From contig JAAVIG010000145.1 of assembly GCA_014796735.1 (NCBI GenBank), positions 1-7,421 of the forward strand: a stretch of 7,421 bases of DNA, written 5' to 3'. The notes below the pieces were generated by a model that worked only from the letters and a program-made list of their open reading frames with translations, ran no database searches and was not told the DNA's origin. The DNA comes from Oscillospiraceae bacterium (GTDB lineage: Bacteria > Bacillota > Clostridia > Oscillospirales > Ruminococcaceae). Positions 1-6,012 of this stretch are shown here, piece after piece (position 1 is the stretch's first letter; each line of letters opens with the position of its first letter). A program made the translations under genes and the position numbers.

Positions 1-696
1 CGTCACTCTTTTACCCCTTACACGGTAGCCCTCGAAAATTCCGCCCTTTATCATAACGTCGCCCACAAAGTCGATATTTCCCACGGACGCGTCAACGTGT
101 CCCGCAATGGTAACGACGGTGTCCACCACGAATCTGTCCTTATCCCAGCGGAGGTTTCCGTCATCGGCGGCAAATATCTTGGTCTGGTCGTTGCTGAGGA
201 TAGTGCCGGGACCTATGGAAAAAACGGGGGGAGTTCCCGGTATAGGCTGAATTTCCGCGCCTCTAATATCAAGACCCGGCGTGCCCGCGGTAGGGTACTT
301 TATGGTGGCGAGAAGAGTGCCCTTTTTTATGTTGCGTATTCTTCCCAGCTCCTTAAAGTTAACTATTCCCGTCTCCTCATCAATTGTAGGCTTAAATTCG
401 TTTTTCGGCTCGTAGTTGTAAAACACCTGTCCGTTTTCGCCGTCCTGCGCGGGAATAGCCTCGGCTACCACAATGCTTTTGTTATCGGGGATATTAGCTA
501 AGTAGTTGTCGATCGCCTTTTGGTTGATGCATTTGACAACGCCGCTTTTGCCCAGCTCTTTTATAACATCTTCCTTGGTAACGTCGTGTCCGCCGTTCTG
601 GGCTCTGGTAACAAGCACCTTTGCCCACATGAAGTATTCATCCACAAAAACGCTTACCTTGCCGTTTAATGTAATTCCGTTAAATTCATCTGCCAT
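1..696 (-). CDS. FapA/DUF342-family protein, N-terminal part (3' end outside window)
   Basis: Only the first 232 codons are visible; the frame is open to the window edge. Reading leftward, the protein begins MADEFNGITLNGKVSVFVDE and later shows DUF342/FapA hallmarks: a QDGENGQVFYNYE stretch around residue 85, the block VNFKELGRIRNIKKGTLLA around 110-128, TAGTPGLDIRG around 133-143, and the start of the beta-helix with DASVGNIDFVGDVMIKGG near 205-222. FapA proteins are polymer- or scaffold-like proteins with a right-handed beta-helix; a Vibrio member affects flagellar assembly, but most clostridial members have no assigned role. I chose the ATG at 694-696 because GGAG (706-709) sits 9 bases before it. 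An in-frame ATG at 709-711 has no good ribosome site and would itself overlap that GGAG. The gene follows the GGDEF-domain gene by 43 bases and is probably cotranscribed with it. Family assignment is firm; a flagellar role is not shown here. Confidence 0.85.
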   Translation of the reverse strand, partial: MADEFNGITLNGKVSVFVDEYFMWAKVLVTRAQNGGHDVTKEDVIKELGKSGVVKCINQKAIDNYLANIPDNKSIVVAEAIPAQDGENGQVFYNYEPKNEFKPTIDEETGIVNFKELGRIRNIKKGTLLATIKYPTAGTPGLDIRGAEIQPIPGTPPVFSIGPGTILSNDQTKIFAADDGNLRWDKDRFVVDTVVTIAGHVDASVGNIDFVGDVMIKGGIFEGYRVRGKRVT

Positions 697-739
697 AGCC
701 AAATTCTCCATATCCGGTTGCTTAATTTTAATATGCGGC

Positions 740-2440
740 TTACTGACTGTCCTGCTGATCGTCCTGCGCGCTTTCATCGTGTGAAAGCTGTTCAAACTGT
801 TTTTCCGTTTCCGAATCGTACATCATAAAAGAATTGTTGTACAACCGATTTACCGATTTACACACCTCAAGAGCTTTTTCCGCCTGTTCATAGGCTTCCT
901 CGAAGCTTGTTTCGCTCGACGGTATTGAGCCCGACGCGCTGAAGGTGATGTTTACGGTTTTATTGTTTATTTTCAGCGGCTCCGAGAAAACAGGCAGGAG
1001 CTTTGCTATCTGGCTTTCCGGGTGATCCTTTTCGTCCACCAGAAGCATGCCCACTATAAACTTATCGTCATCAGCTCTGCCCACGATGCATTTGCCCTTT
1101 TGATTTTCCCAAAGAATCGCCACAAATCTTCTCAGAACCACATCTCCGAATTCATGACCGAATTGGCTGTTGATAAGTCTGAAACGGTTAATATTTATCA
1201 GCACCAACGCCTGTGTACTGCCCCTGCTCAGGCCCTCGGCGTACTGTTTTCCCAAAGCGGACTTCAGCAGCGCGCCCGTAAGACTGTCACATTCGGACTT
1301 AAAGTGGAGATCAAGCTCCTTGCCCTTGGTCTCGTTGATGTTGACTATCCTGCCGATGACCTTTTCGACCCTGTTGTTTCGGTAAGCCGTTACCTGCGCC
1401 TTGTGCTCTACCCATATATAATCGCCCGACTTGTTTCTTATCCTGTATTCGTAAGTCATCATGCGCTCGGGCATTATCATCATATGGTTGTAATCGAAAA
1501 ACCTGTCTATAAAGCCCTCTCTGTAATCGGGATGTATATTTTCCCAATAGGGTCGGCGCTCGCCGTCAAAATCTCCCATACTTCCCATGCCGAACAAATC
1601 GCCCGAAATTTCGGGATTAAGGCTCACAAGCTTATTTTCCGGCACATCTACCTCGTAAATAACGTCCTTTGCGCTTTCCGCGAGAAAACGTGATTTTATC
1701 TGCTCGGTCTCCAATTTGCTTTCAAGGTCCGCCTCAATGTCTATGTCATGTGCCGTGCCAACTACCACTCTTTTTCCGCTGTCCGAGCTGTCCGCTACGC
1801 CTTTTCCTCTTATTCTTACCGTAACGGTTTTCTGAGGCGTAAGCATCAGACCCGCTACAGTCTCAAAGCTGCTGCTGACTCCATCCAGTACGTTTTTCAC
1901 CGCCCGTTCCAGCTCGGGAAGATCCGCAGGGCGAATGTGATTTCTTATATCGCTGCTGCCGTTCAGATTAATGTAGCCGTAATTTCTTTCCCAATACTCA
2001 CCGTATCTGCAGGTACAGCTTTTGCCTGTAATTCGCCAGAATATCTCGCTGCTTGTCTCTACCTCTGCGGAAATTGCGGCGGTATTGCGGCGTGCCTTGT
2101 CCGAAAGCTCGCTTTGCTCCAATATCCACCGTGAAAGCTGTTCGGGAAGAGGATCGCCGCCGTTTATCGACTTGAGCGCTTCCACATCCTCCTTGGCAAA
2201 GGCGGATAAAACATGATCAAAGGACTCGGAAAAGCGTTCTCTGATCTTTCTTACGATAATCGTCGAAATAATCGCCCACGCCGTGCAAAGCACAAGCATA
2301 AGAGGAACAAACCACAGCAAAACGCCCGTGTCCGCGCCGCTTAAGATAAGCGCCGCCGCGGTACATGCGCAGACAAGAGAAAAAAGCACCGCCGTAAGAA
2401 TATATATCGGCACAAGTTTTAGTTTTAATGCTCTTTTCAT
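740..2440 (-). CDS. Membrane-anchored PAS-PAS-GGDEF protein with degenerate GGDEF site
   Basis: A 566-residue protein. Two hydrophobic segments (about residues 11-34 and 39-63) form a membrane anchor, followed by a charged linker with helical character (about 65-130). Two PAS-like regions follow: about 130-240, and a clearer PAS_3-type fold at about 250-375 ending in GRIVNINETKGKELDLHFKS. The GGDEF domain spans about 383-545, recognisable from DSLTG (385-389), NRFRLINSQFGHEFGD (418-433) and a C-terminal part ending NNSFMMYD. The catalytic signature is broken: the motif reads DDDKF (457-461) after GRA instead of GGDEF, and the metal-binding D-x-D is N416-I-N418. No RxxD inhibitory site precedes it. 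The tail is acidic and Gln-rich. Diguanylate cyclases make c-di-GMP from two GTP; this one is probably inactive and may act as a sensor or a nucleotide-binding adaptor (inference). No EAL or HD-GYP domain is present. A purine-rich AGGAAGGA precedes the ATG by 10 bases. It is followed closely by the FapA-family gene. Confidence 0.88.
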   Translation of the reverse strand: MKRALKLKLVPIYILTAVLFSLVCACTAAALILSGADTGVLLWFVPLMLVLCTAWAIISTIIVRKIRERFSESFDHVLSAFAKEDVEALKSINGGDPLPEQLSRWILEQSELSDKARRNTAAISAEVETSSEIFWRITGKSCTCRYGEYWERNYGYINLNGSSDIRNHIRPADLPELERAVKNVLDGVSSSFETVAGLMLTPQKTVTVRIRGKGVADSSDSGKRVVVGTAHDIDIEADLESKLETEQIKSRFLAESAKDVIYEVDVPENKLVSLNPEISGDLFGMGSMGDFDGERRPYWENIHPDYREGFIDRFFDYNHMMIMPERMMTYEYRIRNKSGDYIWVEHKAQVTAYRNNRVEKVIGRIVNINETKGKELDLHFKSECDSLTGALLKSALGKQYAEGLSRGSTQALVLININRFRLINSQFGHEFGDVVLRRFVAILWENQKGKCIVGRADDDKFIVGMLLVDEKDHPESQIAKLLPVFSEPLKINNKTVNITFSASGSIPSSETSFEEAYEQAEKALEVCKSVNRLYNNSFMMYDSETEKQFEQLSHDESAQDDQQDSQ

Positions 2441-2491
2441 TTGCCATCATTCCTTCCTCGGGGAAACGCTTTGACGCTTTCGGAGCGGAAA

Positions 2492-2507
2492 ACCGTTCAA
2501 GTACGGT
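2492..2507. repeat. Inverted repeat ACCGT-N6-ACGGT in GGDEF gene leader
   Basis: ACCGT at 2492-2496 and ACGGT at 2503-2507 can form a small five-pair stem with a six-base loop in the transcribed leader, about 52 bases before the start codon. It shares the ACCGT/ACGGT core with the stronger repeat upstream at 2535-2547. It could be an RNA stem, a protein site, or chance. Confidence 0.35.
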
Positions 2508-2534
2508 CAAAGGTCGGTGTGTATATATTTTAAA

Positions 2535-2547
2535 GTACCGTCGGTAC
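2535..2547. repeat. Perfect inverted repeat GTACCG-T-CGGTAC in GGDEF gene leader
   Basis: Thirteen bases, two perfect 6-base arms around a single central base. It lies about 30-40 bases downstream of the predicted transcription start, a position where a repressor could block elongation. A one-base loop makes an RNA hairpin with all six pairs unlikely, so a DNA operator is the more natural reading (inference). Confidence 0.45.
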
Positions 2548-2582
2548 GGCAATTTTAAATTTGCGCGTACTATTCCTTTTAT

Positions 2583-2611
2583 ATTATACTTTAAATTTGT
2601 TAAAATGTCAA
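2583..2611 (-). promoter_or_regulatory. Consensus sigma-A promoter for the GGDEF-fapA unit
   Basis: On the minus strand the -35 box TTGACA (2606-2611) and the -10 box TATAAT (2583-2588) are both exact consensus, separated by exactly 17 bases (2589-2605). The DNA upstream is AT-rich and could act as an UP element. Predicted transcription start is near 2576. No flagellar sigma-D type promoter was seen. Confidence 0.82.
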
Positions 2612-2693
2612 TATAATTGTTGGTTAACTTTGTTAATTTTTGGGCAATTTTTATTCAGATCCGCCCTTTATAAAATTCGATCAGAAAAAATGT

Positions 2694-2721
2694 AAAAAAA
2701 GGACGACCCAAAAGGATCGTC
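2694..2721 (-). terminator. Intrinsic terminator of the kinase-like gene
   Basis: GACGACCC at 2702-2709 and GGATCGTC at 2714-2721 form an eight-position stem (seven pairs, one C-A mismatch) around an AAAA loop. On the minus strand the stem is followed by a run of seven T (2694-2700). It lies about 80 bases past the stop codon of the kinase-like gene and separates that unit from the GGDEF-fapA unit. Confidence 0.85.
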
Positions 2722-2801
2722 AAGATAAAATAAGATAAAATAAGGAGAAGTAATTTTATGAAAAAACGGAAGGAAAAAATAGGAAAACTCATTATGAAAC
2801 G

Positions 2802-3416
2802 CTATCCTTGGTTTTTGACAATGTAGCCGTAAATAATATCGACCGCACAATCTATACCGCAATAGCCGCTGTCAATGCACAGATTGTAATTTTTTGCGAT
2901 GCCCCATTTTCTGTCGGCGTGGAAGTTGTAGTAATTCTGCCTGCGCTTGTCTTTGGTAAGAACAACGCTTTCCGCCTTTGCGGGATCCACTCCGTCGATG
3001 CGTACCGCTCTTTCCTTTCGGAAATCCAAATCTGCATGAATAAAAATCTTAACCAGATCAAGCATATCGCTTAATACATAGTCGGAGCACCGTCCGATTA
3101 TAACGCAGGGCCCCTCGTTTGCCACCTTTCGGATAACATTGGACTGTGCCAAATAAATATTATCCTCCATGGACAATACCGAAGTCCCGAAACGATCCGC
3201 CTGCGCGCCTCTGTACAAGGCGTACAGCAGACTGTTGCCCGCGTGCCGCTCGGTGTCCTCAAAAAAGGCAGGGATCAAACCGCTTTCCTGCGCGGCTTTT
3301 TCGATCAAAGCATTATCGTAAAACGGAATACCCAGCTTATCCGCAAGCTTTTGTCCGATCTCTCTTCCGCCGCTTCCGTACTGGCGGCTGATAGTAATGA
3401 TCTTCTTAGTATCCAT
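2802..3416 (-). CDS. Cytidylate kinase-like family protein (P-loop kinase, substrate unknown)
   Basis: A 204-residue protein beginning MDTKKIITISRQYGSGGREI. The N-terminal nucleotide-binding loop has the form SRQYGSGGREIG (10-21), typical of the Cytidylate_kin2 family (PF13189), rather than the classical GxxGxGK[ST]. Further family marks are PFYDNALI (31-38), VIIGRCSDYVL (105-115, the usual IGRxADyvL element) and a basic lid-like segment DKRRQNYYNFHADRKWG (156-172), then a C-terminal LCIDSG strand. Members are predicted cytosolic NMP-type kinases, but the substrate is not established; the true cytidylate kinase of this organism is encoded at 6013-6693. I chose the ATG at 3414-3416 (AAAGGG about 10 bases upstream, and it matches the family N terminus). 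A TTG start at 3459-3461 would add 15 unconserved residues. The gene appears monocistronic, with its own promoter and terminator. Confidence 0.85.
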   Translation of the reverse strand: MDTKKIITISRQYGSGGREIGQKLADKLGIPFYDNALIEKAAQESGLIPAFFEDTERHAGNSLLYALYRGAQADRFGTSVLSMEDNIYLAQSNVIRKVANEGPCVIIGRCSDYVLSDMLDLVKIFIHADLDFRKERAVRIDGVDPAKAESVVLTKDKRRQNYYNFHADRKWGIAKNYNLCIDSGYCGIDCAVDIIYGYIVKNQG

Positions 3417-3489
3417 CGCGATCACGCCCTTTCCGAATAAAGCACAACACAAGATCCGCAATCCGAGTCAAAGTCTTTTTCTTGCTATT

Positions 3490-3518
3490 ATAATATCATA
3501 TTTTGGTTTAAAATGCAA
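3490..3518 (-). promoter_or_regulatory. Predicted promoter of the kinase-like gene
   Basis: On the minus strand, -35 TTGCAT (3513-3518) and -10 TATTAT (3490-3495) are separated by 17 bases. Predicted start is near 3483, giving a leader of about 67 nt. The -35 box lies inside an element (3505-3518) that recurs near the divergent rpiR promoter. Confidence 0.6.
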
Positions 3519-3610
3519 GACTTTTCCGCAAATTCCACTAAATATGGAAAAATCAAGGTTCGTTTTTGTGCAAAATATACAGTTAAAATCAAAAGGTTTT
3601 AAAAATGCAA
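3505..3610. repeat. Pair of near-identical elements in the divergent promoter region
   Basis: GGTTTAAAATGCAA (3505-3518) and GGTTTTAAAAATGCAA (3595-3610) differ only by two inserted bases in the A/T tracts and have the same orientation. The first overlaps the -35 box of the leftward promoter; the second ends 8 bases before the -35 box of the rightward promoter. They could be shared regulator sites, but AT-richness makes chance similarity possible. Confidence 0.35.
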
Positions 3611-3618
3611 TTTTCTTC

Positions 3619-3632
3619 TTGAAATATTTCAA
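3619..3632. promoter_or_regulatory. Palindrome TTGAAATATTTCAA over the rpiR -35 box (candidate operator)
   Basis: A perfect 14-bp palindrome whose left half includes the TTGAAA -35 box. A regulator bound here would compete with RNA polymerase. Autoregulation by the RpiR-family protein just downstream is the simplest idea, because such regulators bind short palindromes near their own or neighbouring promoters. This is inference; the site has not been matched to a known operator. Confidence 0.5.
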
Positions 3633-3647
3633 AAAAAGGTGTAAAAT
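3619..3647 (+). promoter_or_regulatory. Predicted promoter of the rpiR-type gene
   Basis: -35 TTGAAA (3619-3624), a 17-base spacer and -10 TAAAAT (3642-3647). Predicted start is near 3654, with a short leader of about 34 nt before the ATG. Confidence 0.65.
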
Positions 3648-3687
3648 ATATGCGGCGTAAAAAAGGATAGATATGAGAGGATAAAAA

Positions 3688-4563
3688 ATGGAAGAACAGG
3701 ATACTCAAAGCAATCTTATAACGAAAATAGCCGAAAGAATGGCTGAGTTTTCAAAAAGCCAGCGTCTTATCGGAGGCTTTATAACACAGCATTACGAACA
3801 GGCTGCTTATATGACCGCGTCAAAGCTGGGCAGCGCGGTCAACGTCAGCGAAAGCACCGTAGTGAGATTTGCCATAGAAATGGGCTACGAGGGTTATCCC
3901 GAAATGCAGAAGGATCTCCAGAGCTACAGCAAAACAAGGCTCACCGCGCTTCAAAGGCTGGACATAACCGATCACAGGATAGATCAGGAGCATGTGCTGA
4001 AAAGCGTGCTGCTGCAAGATATAGAAAGAATAAAATCCACGGTCATGATGATAGATGAAAGTGACTTTGAGGCGGCGGTGGATAAAATACTTGCCGCGGA
4101 TAACATTTACATTTTCGGCGCCATGAGCAGCAACGCTCTTGCAAGATTTATGGATAATTACTTTCAGCTTATTTTCGACAACGTGCATTTTGTCAGGGCG
4201 ATAAACACCAGCGGGATCTATCAGCAGCTTATCAGGATAGGAAAAAACGATGTATTTATCGGCTTCAGCTTTCCACGCTACTGCAAAAGCACCGCCAGCG
4301 CCGCCCGCTACGCCGCTTCCCACGGAGCGGAGGTGATAGCTATTACCGACAGCATGGCTTCTCCTCTCGGTACGATAGCGGGACATGTTTTGCTTGCCAA
4401 AAGCGATATGGTAAGCTTTGCTGACAGCCTGGTGGCGCCGCTCAGCCTTATAAACGCAATAATCGCCGCGGTCAGCATCAAAAAGAGAACAAACATTCAA
4501 AGCACCCTGTCACGTCTGGAGGAAATGTGGGACGAAAACGGGGTGTATACCGAACTTAAATAG
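3688..4563 (+). CDS. MurR/RpiR-family transcriptional regulator (HTH + SIS domain)
   Basis: A 291-residue two-domain regulator. Residues about 1-80 form the HTH_6 DNA-binding domain with the signature NVSESTVVRFAIEMGYEGYP (52-71). Residues about 125-265 form a SIS sugar-phosphate-binding domain with YIFGAMSSN (141-149) and SFPRYCKSTASAARYAASHG (194-213). The SFPRY form replaces the more usual SxSGxT phosphosugar loop and, from memory, is found in a subset of clostridial RpiR proteins. Family members sense phosphorylated sugars or amino sugars and repress or activate catabolic genes; the ligand here cannot be told, since no sugar gene is adjacent. The start is supported by GAGAGG seven bases before the ATG. 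The next gene begins 19 bases after the stop, so they are probably cotranscribed. An upstream palindrome at the -35 box suggests autoregulation. Confidence 0.92.
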   Translation: MEEQDTQSNLITKIAERMAEFSKSQRLIGGFITQHYEQAAYMTASKLGSAVNVSESTVVRFAIEMGYEGYPEMQKDLQSYSKTRLTALQRLDITDHRIDQEHVLKSVLLQDIERIKSTVMMIDESDFEAAVDKILAADNIYIFGAMSSNALARFMDNYFQLIFDNVHFVRAINTSGIYQQLIRIGKNDVFIGFSFPRYCKSTASAARYAASHGAEVIAITDSMASPLGTIAGHVLLAKSDMVSFADSLVAPLSLINAIIAAVSIKKRTNIQSTLSRLEEMWDENGVYTELK

Positions 4564-4582
4564 GAACAACGGGAAAAGTAAA

Positions 4583-5806
4583 ATGGAAAACAAAACGGAT
4601 ACGATCATTATCGGCGGTGGGGCAGCAGGCTGCTTCAGTGCCGTTTTTTCCGCAAGGAACGGATACAGAACGGTCATTATCGAGCCTAACGACCGATTGG
4701 GTAAAAAGCTGGGCATTACGGGAAAAGGGCGCTGCAATATAACCAACGCCTGCGATCTTGAAACCGTTATAAAAAACATACCCCGCAACCCCTCTTTCCT
4801 TTACAGCGCACTTTCAAGATACGGAACAAGCGACTGTATGGAATTTATAGAGGGCTTGGGAGTGCCGCTGAAAATCGAAAGAGGAAACAGGGTCTTTCCT
4901 GTTTCGGATAAGGCTTTGGATATAGTTAACGCGCTGAAAACGGAAATCGGGCGTCTCGGCGTAAAGATCGTAAGGGACAGAGCAATAGAGATCGTACAGT
5001 CCGACGGCGCGGTGCAAGGGGTCAGAACCGCAAAGGGCTTTTATAAAGCCGATAAGGTGATCTTGGCTTCGGGCGGCCTTTCATACCCCGCCACAGGCTC
5101 AACGGGTGACGGCTATAAAATGGCAAAAAAGCTCCTGCATACGGTGACGGAGCTTAAGCCGTCGCTTGTGCCGCTGGAAACGGTTCAGGACTGCCGCCCG
5201 ATGGCGGGGCAGAATATAAAAAACGCCTTGTTTACCCTTTACGACAACGAAAAAAACAAAAAAGCATTTTCGGAGCAGGGGGAATTTACCTTTGAAAGCT
5301 ATGGAATAGGAGGCCCTCTTACCTTAAGCGCAAGCTCGCGCATAGACAAGCTTCGTGAGGGCAGATACACTGTAGTCATAGACTTCAAGCCCGCTCTTGA
5401 TGAAAAAAAGCTGGATCTGAGACTGCAAAGGGAAATTTCCGCCGCTCCCGCAAAAACGGCATATGACATCGCCCTTACGCTGCTTCCCGAAAAATTAACA
5501 CTGCCCCTGCTTGAAGCCGCAAAGCTGCCCTCGGATAAAAAGGCTGGAGAGATCTCAGCAAAAGAAAGAAAAGCCCTTTTGACCGTGCTCAAGGGCTTTA
5601 AGCTGGATATAAAATCGTTCAGGCCGATAAAAGAAGCGATAATCACCGACGGAGGTATCTCGGTAAAGGAGATCAATCCCTCCGATATGCAGTCGAAAAT
5701 AGTAAAGGGACTTCACTTCGCGGGAGAGATAATAGACGTTTCGGGCTTTACAGGCGGCTTTAATCTGCAAATAGCCTATTCCACCGCAGCGGCCGCAGCG
5801 GAATAA
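4583..5806 (+). CDS. BaiN/HI0933-family NAD(P)/FAD-dependent oxidoreductase
   Basis: A 407-residue cytosolic flavoprotein. The Rossmann FAD-binding motif GGGAAG is at residues 11-16, followed by an acidic strand end (VIIEP, 31-35). The family hallmark GKKLGITGKGRCNITN lies at 40-55. LASGGLSYPATGSTGDG (about 161-177) is the second FAD-contacting region, and the C terminus has TDGGISVKEINPSDMQSK, then HFAGEIIDVSGFTGGFNLQIAYST (about 378-401). The family (TIGR00275/HI0933-like) includes BaiN, implicated in bile-acid dehydroxylation, and proteins annotated as aminoacetone oxidases, but most members have no proven substrate, so no symbol is given. The length is normal. Its position just before cmk is a recurrent clostridial arrangement. 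The ribosome site is modest (GGGAAAAG about 5-10 bases before the ATG). Confidence 0.9.
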   Translation: MENKTDTIIIGGGAAGCFSAVFSARNGYRTVIIEPNDRLGKKLGITGKGRCNITNACDLETVIKNIPRNPSFLYSALSRYGTSDCMEFIEGLGVPLKIERGNRVFPVSDKALDIVNALKTEIGRLGVKIVRDRAIEIVQSDGAVQGVRTAKGFYKADKVILASGGLSYPATGSTGDGYKMAKKLLHTVTELKPSLVPLETVQDCRPMAGQNIKNALFTLYDNEKNKKAFSEQGEFTFESYGIGGPLTLSASSRIDKLREGRYTVVIDFKPALDEKKLDLRLQREISAAPAKTAYDIALTLLPEKLTLPLLEAAKLPSDKKAGEISAKERKALLTVLKGFKLDIKSFRPIKEAIITDGGISVKEINPSDMQSKIVKGLHFAGEIIDVSGFTGGFNLQIAYSTAAAAAE

Positions 5807-5809
5807 GCG

Positions 5810-5839
5810 TTTTTGCTCCGTCGGGCAATGTCGCAAAAA
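5810..5839 (+). other. Weak hairpin after the oxidoreductase gene
   Basis: TTTTTGC (5810-5816) can pair with GCAAAAA (5833-5839) across a 16-base loop, starting 4 bases after the stop codon. The stem is mostly A-T and no T-run follows, so it is a poor terminator candidate. I see no better terminator here, and read-through into cmk is possible. Confidence 0.25.
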
Positions 5840-5883
5840 GTCAAAAACCGCCGACTGTAATTATAAAAATCTTGTGAAAAAAC

Positions 5884-5912
5884 TTGCTTACAAATTGAAT
5901 TTGTGATATAAT
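5884..5912 (+). promoter_or_regulatory. Predicted cmk promoter with extended -10
   Basis: -35 TTGCTT (5884-5889), a 17-base spacer and an exact TATAAT (5907-5912) preceded by TGA, which makes a TGn extended -10. Predicted start is near 5919, giving a leader of about 94 nt before the preferred cmk ATG. Confidence 0.75.
5890..5904. promoter_or_regulatory. 15-bp inverted repeat ACAAATT-G-AATTTGT in the cmk promoter spacer (candidate operator)
   Basis: A perfect 7+1+7 inverted repeat fills almost the whole spacer between -35 and -10, a classic place for a repressor that blocks RNA polymerase. The regulator is unknown. Since plsC lies downstream, a lipid-responsive regulator is one possibility, but this is only inference. 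Confidence 0.5.
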
Positions 5913-5931
5913 ATGCTTAATATTTTATCTA

Positions 5932-5989
5932 TTGCCGTTTAAATGAAAAACAAAGGTCACAAAAACAGATACATACTGCATGACGGCAA
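5932..5989 (+). repeat. Inverted repeat TTGCCGT / ACGGCAA in the cmk leader
   Basis: TTGCCGT (5932-5938) is the reverse complement of ACGGCAA (5983-5989), separated by 44 bases. In the transcript it could form a long-range stem that ends 10 bases before the cmk ribosome site (6000-6004). Seven pairs with a large loop is weak support. Confidence 0.25.
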
Positions 5990-6012
5990 ATAAACCGATG
6001 AGGAAGAACAAG

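Larger units (their letters stand above)
2441..2801 (-). other. Intergenic region: terminator, promoter and leader of the GGDEF-fapA unit
   Basis: This stretch of about 360 bases between two minus-strand genes has no convincing gene. It holds, in leftward order, the intrinsic terminator of the kinase-like gene, an AT-rich segment, a consensus promoter (2583-2611), and a leader of about 136 nt with two short inverted repeats. I compared the leader by eye with the GEMM c-di-GMP riboswitch pattern and saw no match. Confidence 0.7.

Noticed and set aside
97..501. Plus-strand open frame of 134 codons
   Set aside because: It lies opposite the FapA-family coding frame, shows no family motif and has no ribosome site; it is a shadow frame.
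1022..1693. Plus-strand open frame of 223 codons
   Set aside because: Entirely opposite the PAS/GGDEF coding region, whose motifs are clear on the minus strand; the plus-strand product has no recognisable domain.
2441..2576. c-di-GMP (GEMM) riboswitch in the GGDEF gene leader
   Set aside because: Considered because of the gene type, but the leader lacks the conserved GEMM core by eye; only short inverted repeats are present.
3417..3461. Upstream TTG start for the kinase-like gene
   Set aside because: It adds 15 residues (MRILCCALFGKGVIA) outside the conserved family N terminus and starts without a usable ribosome site.
3820..4500. Minus-strand open frame of 226 codons
   Set aside because: Antisense to the RpiR-family gene with intact HTH and SIS motifs; no ribosome site and no known motif.
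5784..5803. GC-rich CGCAGCGGCCGCAGCGG segment as a regulatory repeat
   Set aside because: It lies inside the 3' end of the oxidoreductase gene and simply encodes the poly-Ala tail.
5807..5880. Intrinsic terminator between the oxidoreductase gene and cmk
   Set aside because: The only hairpin is A-T rich with a 16-base loop and no following T-run, so it does not meet the usual form.
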